Shown here in pieces: positions 12,643-26,911 of a stretch of DNA of 64,000 bases (within the stretch, counting starts at the first letter, position 1; each line of letters begins with the position of its first letter). A program made the position numbers and the translations under genes. Source of the stretch: Xylona heveae TC161 (lineage: Eukaryota > Ascomycota > Xylonomycetes > Xylonales > Xylonaceae); contig NW_017264199.1 in the NCBI RefSeq assembly GCF_001619985.1, forward strand, positions 1,364,001 to 1,428,000, in the 5' to 3' direction. The notes beneath the pieces were generated by a model that did not search any database, was not told where the DNA came from, and was given only the letters and a program-made list of their open reading frames with translations.

Positions 12643-14390
12643 AGCTGAAATTGAAGGGACCATGGCCGAGGACTTAGCCAACCGGTGCCTTACCGACCTG
12701 GGGTAAGATACCGTTTTCCAGTATTGCTGTACCCAAGGCTCTCTCTTCTCTGCTTCGGGTCCCCCTTGCGCTTTACCGTACAGATAAATTAGATGATGAG
12801 TTCAAACCCTTTTACAAAATCCAAACCCGAAAACCCGGCCGATCTTTCCCCGGTATGAATCAGCGACCGGCATTACCGGAATGGCCAAAATTATGTTGAC
12901 AGCGCAAGCACAAAGGCGGCCCTGCGTGGCAGATTCCTCGCGTCTCATCATCTGGTCGTCTTGGGGAAAGTCCAGGCGTATGTTTTGAGCCGAACAGTCC
13001 TCTGCAACTAGTGTCTCGTCGAGGTGTCCATCGCGTAATTCGTTGGTCAAAAGACCTTCGGACAGGGTTCATTGGAACAACAACGGCGCAGAACGTGCCA
13101 GAACGTCTCAATCAGTTTGGATGCCCACTTTGTGGTCAGAGCAATAACGTTGCCCTATTCCCCATTGAATTCCCTTTTGACTTCGCCACATGTGGCGCAC
13201 TCCTGCCTTGTTTGCGTGGCTAGCACAGTGTGGCTAGAGTAGTGCGTTTGTCGACCCCGAGCTGTGGCTGTGCTCATGGGCTGGTGTGGTTGTTTTTCAT
13301 CCTGCAAAACTGCATCAATGGGACAACGGAAAACCGTTAAATTGGCAACGATTGAAATTAGTCTCGGAATCAAAAGCCCCACCAACCCTAGTCTTGCCAT
13401 TATCATGAGCGGCAATTTTCCCTCGAGACTTGCCAGCTGCTCTGGAGAAAGCCGTTCGACATGTTGGACGTGTTTGAAATAGCCGTAATATCAGATTGTC
13501 GATCGCCGCGGGTTCGGCTCTTCTTTCTTTCCCTTCTTTTAAGGCCAAGTGCTACTAAGTTGACTGGCGTAGAATTAAAAGAATAGCATTGTTTCAGCAC
13601 CTGGGCATGACAGGTGCCACATATCCGGAGACGAGTGCGCTTACGGTGGAGCAGACCGCTGATTCATTATTATTCTAGCAGTACGGTAATGGTTGAAATT
13701 CAGCCTAGAGCGAGGATCGGCGCGCTGTGTTCTAATTTATTTTTTCTCGTTGCTCTCAATGAAATTTACGGCATCGGATCCACTAAAATACGGGCAATGC
13801 TTAAATGGAAATAATCTCGGAGCGGAAAGACGAACAGTGAGAGAAAAAGATATCCACCTTGGTGTTGGTCGTGCCTGGCGTTGATTTCAGTTAGACCTTT
13901 TCATGCCTTTTCTGTATTTTAAATTTTTTGCTTATCCTGTTATAGGGTTTTGTACATGCTCCGTAAACCGTTGATGACGGAATGACGACAACTGCTTCTC
14001 CTGAACTTGTTCCAAAGTATAGCCCAAAACTAAAGGGACAAAGACGGGCGTCCCTTGGAAGTGATATGAGTCCAAGTGAATTCTACTGTCTGTTTGTCCG
14101 CTTACGGGCCCGTCCGAGTAGAATCTCATCGAAAAAGCCGAGTAAAATGACATTCCGATGGGATCCACAAGTCTTACAATATAGCTAATTTGGTTCGGCT
14201 CGGCTTATAATCAGACTTCAGAATAGGGTTTTGTTTACAGGTTGTAATACACATGCACCATGTCATCAACACAAGTTCATGAAGTTTGTGTGCTGGTTCA
14301 ATTTGTTTTGAAAGCATTCGAATTCCGCTCCCAAAAGAAACGGTGGTAAAATGAGACAGACAAAAAAAATTAGTTTATGATTAAAACAGG

Positions 14391-14417
14391 AAAAAAAAAA
14401 AAAAAAAAAAAAAAAAA
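14391..14417. repeat. A27 homopolymer
   Basis: An uninterrupted run of about 27 adenines in intergenic DNA. The true length may differ because of slippage in sequencing or assembly. No retroposon body or target-site duplication is evident beside it. Confidence 0.85.
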
Positions 14418-15388
14418 CCTAAGAGATAAGCAGATCGGGAGATCGGGAGATAGGGTGAAGAAAGTACAAAGGGGCGGGGAAAAGGAAAGGGAAAAAACCC
14501 CATACAACATCGAAGAAAATGCGTAGAGGTTTGTGTGAGGAGCCATCAAAATTTCCGGGAGTCAACACATGCAGCGCGGAGGCGGCAAGTTTTCTGCTGC
14601 ATAATTATCGCAAGGGAGGCTTCTCCTGTTCAATCTTGTAGCAGTACCGCTCTGAATACAGCACATATTTCAATGAACTGGCATTTGTCTTTTGTCTTGA
14701 TCTAATGTTGTCATCCCCCAACAGAAATCGAGAGTTGGAACACGTGATACGACATTTGAGTATCTCAGGTCATTACTTCCTTACCGCGAAAGCCATAACA
14801 TCTCTTTTCTGGGTCCAATGAGCTCATTTTACATTCTATTAATAATGATGGCCGAACATGTCATGTGGTTTTCACAGGGATTATGCAGATTTGCTGGATC
14901 TCGCAATCGCATATACAATTTGTATAGGAGTACGCTTGAGAACGCTCTCCCGAGCAAGTCCCATGCCACATTAAGTGTCATTCAGTAAAGACAGAAAGCG
15001 ATAACCATCGTCATCTGTGATTGCCTAGAGCTCTTAAAGTATTAATACTGGTGATACACTACGCACCAAGTCTATGAGAATGACGGTCCTCAGCAGCAGT
15101 TATAAAGAAAATAAATCTTGCCATTGAATTTATACAAACAAGCCAGCCACGGATGCTTATTTGACTACAACTGTGAAATGATTGAAGGAGCTGATCGTGT
15201 CGCTGTTGGTCGATATTGAGATCCCGTGGAAGGCTTATCGATTGGGCCTGAGGAGACGTCACTCACTCGCTCACCGCCCAGCTCGCCTACCAACACCGCA
15301 GGACTGCAAACCTGGCGCTCAACGCAACGACTCTTATCGTCTGAGATCTTTCACTTTTGCTTACTCAACGACCAAGAGTGTTCTTAAA

Positions 15389-17250
15389 ATGGCCTCAACG
15401 TCGTCAGCAAATTCTGCTGCTCGGCCTTCAACGGCTTCGTCGGCCGGGAGCGCTTCCGAAGCCGCCGTTGCATCGCCGCCAAAAACGGCGGTTGAGAAGA
15501 ACCCCGATGACGGCTCGAAATTGAAGACATTTGTATCAATTCTAAGAAAGTATGTCTGCTGACTTCCAAGTTTATCTCTGAATATCATATATGTCTCTCA
15601 GCAGGCAACAGCCACCTTCTGTCGCATTTCAACCTATCTTCACACCTCGAACGATGTCGTCATCGGAACAAGCTGACCAGGTGCTCTGGCGACTAGATTC
15701 ATAGGTGTTGCCGATATAGCCTCTGTTCGATTTTCTCTTCCGGCTCAACTGCTTGAGCCTACTCCAAATCTTGGTAGATGCCCTCAACCATAGCGATGTC
15801 CACCTTCGACGGGCTAACGTCATGTCTAGAATACTGGGGTTACTTAGATAGACCCGAGACCTTCATAAGGTATTTAACAATCTGCTCCTATCCCAAGAAA
15901 CGAGCAGAGTACTGACCAGATCACTCTAAAGCATGGCAGATTCAGATGATGAGCTTGGACGAATGCTGGCTGTTCTACGTTTCTGGTTTACCAAAGACTT
16001 GGTGAGAAGCATGATTCAATTTCATTGCAGGAAGATATCATGCTGACTGAACATGGTGCAGAAATACGTCAAAGGAAAGCCTTGCAAACCTTACAACTCC
16101 ACGCTAGGAGAATTCTTCCGAGTACGTCTTCAAAGTCCCGAGTCCAACCAACCGTATCATACTAAATATAATGTTTAGTGCAATTGGGACGTAGAAGATT
16201 CTGGACCACTAACGGCGGACCCGTTGAAAGAACGACCAAGTACATCTTCGAACAGCGATCCCAAAAGACATGTTAAAGTTTCATACCTTACTGAACAAAC
16301 ATCGCACCATCCGCCAGTGTCCGCTTTCTACGTGGACTGCCCTGAAAAGGGCATCATTGCCCGGGGATTTGACCAACTTAGTGCAAAATTCACTGGGACG
16401 AGCATCAGAGTTGTCCCAGGTGCACATAATTTGGGGATTTTTGTTACTTTACAAAGTCGCGACAATGAACAATATCAACTTACACATCCTGCTGCTCATC
16501 TTGGCGGTTTCCTTCGAGGTACGTATCATAATGCTCACTTAAAAATAACTTAAATAAGAGGTTGTGCTGACTTCTACCTGCAGGCAGCCTCAGTGTGACC
16601 GTGAGCGACATTTGCTTTATCACATGCCCGAAGACGAAGATTAAAGTCATTCTTCATTACCTTGAAGAGGGTTGGCTTGGCAGGAATCAGCATAGGGTCG
16701 ACGGCGTCGTTTTCAGATACGATCCTGAAAATGACACCAAGACCCGTATCAAGGATGTCCCAGAAAGTGATATACTTGCAAGACTAGACGGCTCGTGGCA
16801 TGGCCAAATATTCTACACCATTGCCGGATCCACAGTGAGTATTCGTTGCATCGCCATTAGTCGAGCCCATCGTTTTGATAGCTAACTGTGCTGTTGCAGG
16901 AGAAACGATTGTTGATTGATATCTCACCACTGTGGCCGGCTCCCAAGATTATTCCTTCGACCGAGGATCAATTGCCGAACGAAAGTCGCATGTTCTGGGC
17001 GGGTGTAACAGACGCGATTGTCAACAAGGAGTACAGTAAGGCAACGCAGCTAAAGCAAGAACTTGAAGAGCGCCAGCGACAGAAAGCAGCCGACAGGAAA
17101 GCAAAGAATGAAGAATGGCAACCGCGATTCTTCACCGGTGCCGTGACCCCAGTCGGCCGACCAGAGCTCACAAAAGACGGCGAGGAAGCCCTCCGCGGTT
17201 TGCATGAAGGCAAATACCACCTCGAGCCGAATGCCGAATTAGGTGCATGA
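15389..17250 (+). CDS. Oxysterol-binding protein-related protein (short ORP, no PH domain)
   Basis: Exons 15389-15549, 15697-15773, 15830-15869, 15932-16001, 16062-16121, 16179-16518, 16584-16834 and 16900-17250 join in frame to 449 residues. ORPs move sterols or phosphoinositide-exchanged lipids between membranes at contact sites. The signature EQTSHHPPVSAF is at residues about 175-186. Other family blocks are visible: PYNSTLGEFFRC, LTHPAAHLGGFLRG, the lipid-pocket strands and a basic C-terminal helix (ELEERQRQKAADRKAK) followed by WQPRFFTGAVTP. The length and the absence of PH and ankyrin domains match the Osh4/Kes1-like short class, but the start of the pocket (LPAQLLEPTPNLEYW) is of the filamentous-fungal type, so I give no yeast symbol. 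The N-terminal 40 residues are Ser/Ala-rich. Four of the eight exons are under 80 nt. Confidence 0.95.
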
Positions 17251-18358
17251 TATCTCGGTTAGCTGTTAAAAAGCAGGTTGCTTCCAGCTAGCTGATTCAC
17301 AACCTTGTATATCCAATCAATGACTGCTGCCGTCCGCGCTTTGGGAAATTCGATGACTGTCCACAGTCGTTTACATTTTGAGGATCATCTCGGATGACCG
17401 ACCTCTCTCGCTTTACTACGCCTTTTCGATTTCTTTCCCTTTGTCATTCGGTGGGAATCATATGTACATTTCTTCACGCCCCTTTCTTTTATTCTTTTTG
17501 ATTCTATATGCTTGGAGAGGAGAGATTGACATTGATGATGATTATGATAGATGAGCCAGTCCACAGATACAACATGCTTTGATAGGCTTTTATAATCAAT
17601 TCAGATTTGGTTCGAGACACTTGTCTTATTCAAACAGCTCGTCTAGTTTTGAAAAGTATACTTGTCTGCATGGGTGCCCTTACAAACTGTGTTTTTCGCA
17701 GGGCATAATGGCAGATCTTGATTACATATGAACAAGGGATGTGTATGTCCGTATTACAAGCAGAATGCCGAAGAGTGCAAAGCTCTATGAAATGCCATTC
17801 TAGTATCTTTCAATACTTGATGCTATCTTGTATGTTATGAAAGTCGAACCTTCGATACTGTCAATCTCTGGGTACTGGGCTCGTCTTATCTGCTGGGTGT
17901 CTCCCTGCTCTTCTGTGACTGATTTGACTTCGGATAAAATTGTCCCGAGCAATGAATACTCTGAAGATGAATTCAGTGATCTCTATAAGCTGTCTAGTTG
18001 GTGAGGACTGAACATCACCAGCAATTACAGCTTCGAAGTATCCGTAATTCAGAGCACCTTGAATCATCCGTGATGTTAGGTTGCGATCCTCGAGCGTACA
18101 TTGCTTGTCAACTTGAAGACGAAACGACGATCCATAAGAGTATTTCACATCTTGTGTAAGTGACACCCCTTATTGCCAAAAAAAAAAAAAAACAATAATC
18201 AGTCGCTAGCTGATGCAGTTGGTCGGAAAGATGATGCGTGTGAGCTTTCCAAAGAAAAAGCGCATATTTTCTGACATTTAAATGAAATTGAAGAAAAAAT
18301 TAGTGTTCGATTGGAGGTGATAGACCGAAATACTGTGAAATAAGTCCCCCAGTTATTA
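17251..18358. other. Gap between convergent ORP and F-box-like genes
   Basis: T-rich trailer sequence after the ORP stop, then mixed sequence with an A-run at 18178-18192. A 101-codon minus-strand open frame (17861-18166) has no ATG at its 5' end and no recognisable feature. Probably the two 3' UTRs. Confidence 0.6.
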
Positions 18359-19933
18359 TTATCCTTGAAAAAGCTTCAGAAGCGATTCATTCGAGTGACC
18401 TTTCAAATTTCGCATCTTTCTGCCTTTTTGCGGCGGAACACCGTCTGCAGACGGCCTTGAGATTCCTGTCGCGTCTAATTCAGCTCCAGCAGTACCGCTA
18501 GAACCTGACGCCAGGTCTTTGCCGGCTTTGCGCTTCAATGATCTGGCGCTGTCTTCCGAATGTTTGTTATGTCGGTAAAAACAAAGGAAGCCCCATAACC
18601 ATGGGTGGAATGCTTCATCCGTGCCAAAGAGAATACTCAGTGTAGGAGGTGCGGTCCGAAGATTTGGATCCTCAGAATACGTATTTAAAGATGAAGGGCA
18701 ATCAGGGCAGCAGCATTGCCGGAGCATCTCAAACGCGGCCCTTGCAGCACCAGGATTGAAGAGCAATATCTCTAGGGCATTACATGGTTGTCGAGAAGGT
18801 ACGTACACCGGACATGGGGTACGGGGTAAGTATTCATCTTCATATTGAGGCCGATTGTGAATACTGTCGGTCGGTTTAGGATAAAAGAGACCAAGGTCAT
18901 CCTCTGTCAGACATTTCCAGCCCCATTTGTCTGCCTTGCGCTTGGTTTTTTGAGGCATTGCGGGGGAGAATTCAGAGACACAGAAGATATTCAGGACAGG
19001 AAACGCATTCAAGTAGTCGATGCATCGCGGCGTGAGCTCCCGCTGATGGCGCAGCTTAAGAACACGCAGCAATGGAAATGCACCCTCGTCGGCAGCGCAA
19101 CGACTCCATGCTCGAATGATCCCGTCGTCGATGATTCCTTGGGAAGGAGCTCCCAGAGAGTAGGTCCTGGGACTGCAGATATTCAAAGTGCTAAGATTTT
19201 TAAGCTTGGCCAGCTGAACCATTTCAGCGCGAGAGAAATTTACGTGCGAGATGGTAAGGTGTGTAACGAACTCGAGACGCGGTGCTTCTATATAGCTAAA
19301 ATATTCACAGAGTGGACGATCTGGGAGCGTAACGCGGTTATAATGATATCCAAAGATCGAAGTCTTAGGTTTCGGTCTTTCCCCAATCGGAACGACAGAG
19401 GGGCCCTGCTCGTCAGGGAACGCCTTTACAAACGTCGTCCACGCATGGAGACTGTCAACGTCCCTATGAGTAATCGTGAGTATGGATATGAGCAAATGAG
19501 CGATGACGACTCTCTGACGAATGATCCGAAGGGTTCAACAAGATGGGGAGCAATTGCGTCAAGAAGTGATGGAGATGTGGTTTAATCATGCCGTAGGGTA
19601 GCGTCCTCACATGTCTCGTATACAGTTCCAAATTTCCTTTGCGAAGTCAAGTGGCACACGCCTGAGAGCGTCGACTGTGAGGCGGTCTGTATTCAAAGCC
19701 AGAGTAGCAATCGCTGTCCGGCGGAGCGATGGCGCACCAGGCTCGCGGTTTTGCCTTCGACGAGAGCCATCCTTGCGGTTATCGGCAAAACTTCTAAAAG
19801 CCCAACGAGAATCAAAATTCCGTGCGCTTACGATCGTCTCGCGGTAGACTTGTCCATTCTGATCGTCATATCTGGTCGTCGATGGTTGATTAAGGATTGA
19901 AGCTAGAGAGTACCTGGAGTCACTTCGAGACAT
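18359..19933 (-). CDS. Hypothetical F-box-like protein
   Basis: Complement of exons 18359-19511 and 19611-19933, 491 residues, joined by one 99-bp intron (donor GTGAGG, acceptor after CAGAG). The first exon ends in LRRVPLDFAKEIWNCIRD, which resembles the degenerate F-box helix pattern of many fungal orphan proteins. The second exon begins VVIAHLLISI and continues DSLHAWTTFVKAFP, then irregular Leu-rich stretches (THLTISHVNFSRAEMVQLAKLKNLSTLNIC) reminiscent of loose leucine-rich repeats. The last 70 residues are Lys/Arg/Ser-rich. F-box proteins recruit substrates to SCF ubiquitin ligases, but no domain here is clear enough to assign that role. Other start codons in exon 1 are possible. That it is a gene is likely; its function is unknown. 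Confidence 0.65.
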
Positions 19934-20465
19934 TTTTCTATCGATGTATGGCACTCAACGACGACTCCTCCCGACTGACAAGTATTCAGTGACTTTGGAT
20001 GTCGCAAGCTTCTTGAAGAGATCTCAGTGTGATCATAATGCTCTAAATCAAAGCACTCAGGAAGGTATAAACATGGCGATTCTAGCTGGACACTCGTCGA
20101 TAATGTCGTAATTACGGCAGGACAAACGTCGAATCGTACGCCCGTCATAGGCTCAAGTCATCCCATTATTGTCGGTAATGTCCAGAGTATCACTATTGTT
20201 CGTGGTTTGGGTCACCTCTAAGGGTGTCGTTGGATGGGACGTTGAGGTTGTACGGGGGCCGGCCCGATAATTCCCCGGGGCGGGTGGTGGGAATCTTGCC
20301 TGAGGGATCCATCAGTCATCCAGCTCCGACCTGTAAACCCCCACCAAGTCGTGTGCCAAATCCACTTCTTCAGATTGAGCTCAAATTTCCTCGTCCTTGT
20401 TCTTCTGCTTTCTCAAATATTTATCCAATGGGAGGGCTCCAAGAGCTCATGAGCATACTAGGACC
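19934..20465. other. Divergent promoter region of F-box-like and J-protein genes
   Basis: About 530 bp between two start codons facing away from each other. No gene and no clear TATA box seen. Short open frames only. Confidence 0.5.
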
Positions 20466-21434
20466 ATGCTCATAAGAAAACCAGCTCTTCTCTTCTCGTC
20501 GTCTGGCGGGTATCTTTGCTTCTGTGTCACGCCTCATCAGATCCATACGTCATCAACCATAACATCGCAACAATGCATACGATTTTCGCAGTTGGAAGAC
20601 CGACGACGGCCGCAGGTATCAAGGCGGTATGCTACGGTGAATTCAGAAGAGATTAATGGTTTCCGAGACGAAGACCGTCGTCATTGGCCTCGCGTGGCGA
20701 ATCCGCTCACACCACCCACGCCGTACCAGATATTTGGCCTGAAGAAAGGTGCTCCTTATTCCAAACGACGTTTTTATGAACTCGTCAAGATATACCACCC
20801 TGATCTCAATGGTCAAAATCACCACTCTCCCTGCCATTACCTTTCGCATGCAGTGAGGCTCGAGAGATACCGTCTGATTGTCGCCGCCAATGATCTCCTC
20901 TCTGACCCAGTCAAACGAAGCGCTTATGACCGCTACGGCGCAGGGTGGAACGGTCAGCCAGAGGCGCGAGGCACGACAAACGGCGGGACGCAATCCGGCT
21001 ATTCAAGCTGGCGCGAAGGAAACAACCCAAGTCAAAATGCGACATGGGAGGACTGGGAGCGCTGGTATCAGAGAGAGGCCGGTGGCCCACAAGAACCGCA
21101 ATTCTTCTCCAATAGTGTGTTCCTTTCACTTGTCGTCATCCTAGCGGCGCTGGGAGGCATCGGACAAGCCACCAGGGCGGGCAATTACGCCAACACCTTC
21201 ATTGAGCAACGAGATCATGTCCATGGCGAGGCGCTCAAAGAATTGTCTCGCGCGAGGCAGGGTTTAACCAACCCTGGAAACAATAGACAAGAGAGGATTC
21301 AGTCGTTTCTTAGACTGAGAGATCCGGTTGCCAACGGTTCGACTGATCCTCACGAGGAAGGTTATCGTCGACTACTCCCGGAGCCCGAGGTGTGTCACAG
21401 TGCGGATATAAAAGGCCGCAAAACTAACTCATGA
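20466..21434 (+). CDS. Mitochondrial-type J-domain protein with one membrane segment
   Basis: Single exon, 322 residues. I chose the ATG at 20466 rather than the upstream in-frame ATG at 20397 because it begins an Arg/Ser-rich, acid-poor presequence (MLIRKPALLFSSSGG). Residues about 84-155 are a J domain with the HPD triad at 111-113 (IYHPDLNG) and closing helix DPVKRSAYDRYGAGW. It stimulates Hsp70 ATPase activity in known members. A Trp/Gly linker follows, then one hydrophobic segment at about 215-234 (VFLSLVVILAALGGIG) and a polar tail. The order of presequence, J domain and transmembrane segment recalls human DNAJC30 of the inner mitochondrial membrane, but orthology is only a suggestion. 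Confidence 0.85.
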   Translation: MLIRKPALLFSSSGGYLCFCVTPHQIHTSSTITSQQCIRFSQLEDRRRPQVSRRYATVNSEEINGFRDEDRRHWPRVANPLTPPTPYQIFGLKKGAPYSKRRFYELVKIYHPDLNGQNHHSPCHYLSHAVRLERYRLIVAANDLLSDPVKRSAYDRYGAGWNGQPEARGTTNGGTQSGYSSWREGNNPSQNATWEDWERWYQREAGGPQEPQFFSNSVFLSLVVILAALGGIGQATRAGNYANTFIEQRDHVHGEALKELSRARQGLTNPGNNRQERIQSFLRLRDPVANGSTDPHEEGYRRLLPEPEVCHSADIKGRKTNS

Positions 21435-22502
21435 TTTTGCAACCCGTCTTGACGAAACACCATCGATGTTCATTAACTTTTTTCTCAATTACGATTTCCA
21501 CGGCCAACATTCTTATTCGGCGCTTGATATTGATTATTGTCCAGGCGTTCATGGTATATATCCTTGCATACTGCCGAAGCTTGTATTCTTTTTGTTCGCA
21601 TATGATTGTAAATTCCTAGTGCTTACTTACATAAATGCTCAATCAATTGCACACTCGAAGTCCTACTTCCTCCTGTCATTACTGTAGATGGATTCACCAT
21701 TTGCTGAATTTGTGCTGAGGGTTCCCAGCAACCACTCGTACGACTGTGTTGGAATAAGAGAATGAGGATGTGGGTGTTATGTAGTAATCTTGCAGATTTT
21801 CTAGTACATGCGACCATAGACTGAGGAGAACTGGGCATCCCGTCCGCTCTGCCATACATAAGCCTCAGATCGGCGGACTAGTAGTTGGGTCGGTGACGAC
21901 CAGCGAATCCCCGCTGTTGCATGTTTTTTTTTTTGTTTTGTTTTCTTTTCTTTTTGTAAATTCTGTTTCAATTCTACTCAGAATGGAGGTTGAGCATTAT
22001 TTTGTAAATGCAGATGGAAATCATTATGGATTGTGATATGGAAGGAAATGCTCTCTTTTTCTTCACCGAAAGAGAGAGGGTCTTATCTTGTAACGATGGT
22101 CAAGTCCCGTGTTCAAAGAATCATTGCTCAAACGGTTACCTTGCCAGGCTACGCTCCTATAACTAGATTGATTTAGCCAATGATTCGAGCAGTAAAAGCA
22201 GCATCAGCCGATTACCCTCACGTCGCCTTTAGAGCAGAAATTAGTCAAGCTTGGCTGAGCGAGTTCCCCGTTCACCGCCACACCTCAAAATAACGACGCC
22301 CGCTATGTCGTCTGTATAGAGTCATCTCGCGCGAATTACGTGGCTCCTTTCCTCGTGTTTTGAGGCTGAGACTACTCGCCGGGACCCTGAATTTGACCGA
22401 ACAAACCAAGGGGCGCCCCTTGGTCCCTTCCCCACATGGATAACCCGATGCGTGGCAAGCCCAATGGATCTAATAGTTATAAATTAAACGCCGGCCTGCA
22501 AG
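21435..22502. promoter_or_regulatory. J-protein trailer and chitinase promoter
   Basis: Contains a T-rich tract at 21926-21957 and, close to the next gene, a TATAAAT box at 22478-22484. That box is only about 20 bp upstream of the first chitinase ATG at 22503, which bears on which start codon is used. No coding region recognised. Confidence 0.5.
22478..22484 (+). promoter_or_regulatory. TATAAAT box upstream of chitinase
   Basis: TATAAAT lies in an AT-rich stretch 19 bp before the ATG at 22503 and about 247 bp before the in-frame ATG at 22731. If it directs initiation 30 or more bp downstream, the first ATG would be excluded from the transcript. It is a sequence match only. Confidence 0.4.
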
Positions 22503-24834
<2,332 letters not shown>

Positions 24835-25197
24835 CAAAGGACCTTGCGGACTTAAGGCTATCAGAGTTTGGAACCTGATGGAACGAAGTGCATTAATAGA
24901 ACGGCCTGGAACTGTCGTCAATTTGCCGGGACTTTGGGAGTCTGGTGGATAGCCAATAGCTCTTGCATTAAAAAGAATGGAAAATATATCATAACTCATA
25001 TCACAAGCACCGAAATCAAACATCAATGTCACAGCATGTGGAATGTTTAAATGATTCCTCACGGATCCTCGTATTGCAAAAAAAGCTCTAAGCTAGGATA
25101 CATAAATGGTCACAAAGCCGCGCCCAAATATCCTCCCAAACAAAGCCGTTGTCGTAATCGCTCATTCACATCCGAGGAACCACGCAGAGCGAGACGT
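24835..25197. other. Gap between convergent chitinase and ubiquitin-eS31 genes
   Basis: About 360 bp of AT-rich trailer sequence for both genes. Nothing else seen. Confidence 0.6.

Positions 25198-26911
<1,714 letters not shown>

Larger units (their letters stand above)
8939..15388. other. 6.4-kb gene-poor region between divergent CP2 and ORP genes
   Basis: No gene is supported. 8939-10150 is probably the CT-rich leader and promoter of the minus-strand CP2 factor. The middle holds homopolymers (G11 at 9244-9254, A27 at 14391-14417), a 10-bp minisatellite (12611-12642), two TACTCCGTA words (10554 and 11315, the first inverted) and a perfect CGCCACATGTGGCG palindrome at 13184. Longer open frames (for example 10769-11614 plus and 12061-12375 minus) have no recognisable domain. 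The last few hundred bases are the promoter and leader of the oxysterol-binding protein gene. Confidence 0.6.

Noticed and set aside
14391-14417. A27 run as the tail of a retroposed element
   Set aside because: No recognisable element body or flanking duplication; treated as a homopolymer.
17861-18166. 101-codon minus-strand frame downstream of the F-box-like gene
   Set aside because: No ATG at its 5' end and no link by splice sites to a neighbour; probably trailer sequence.
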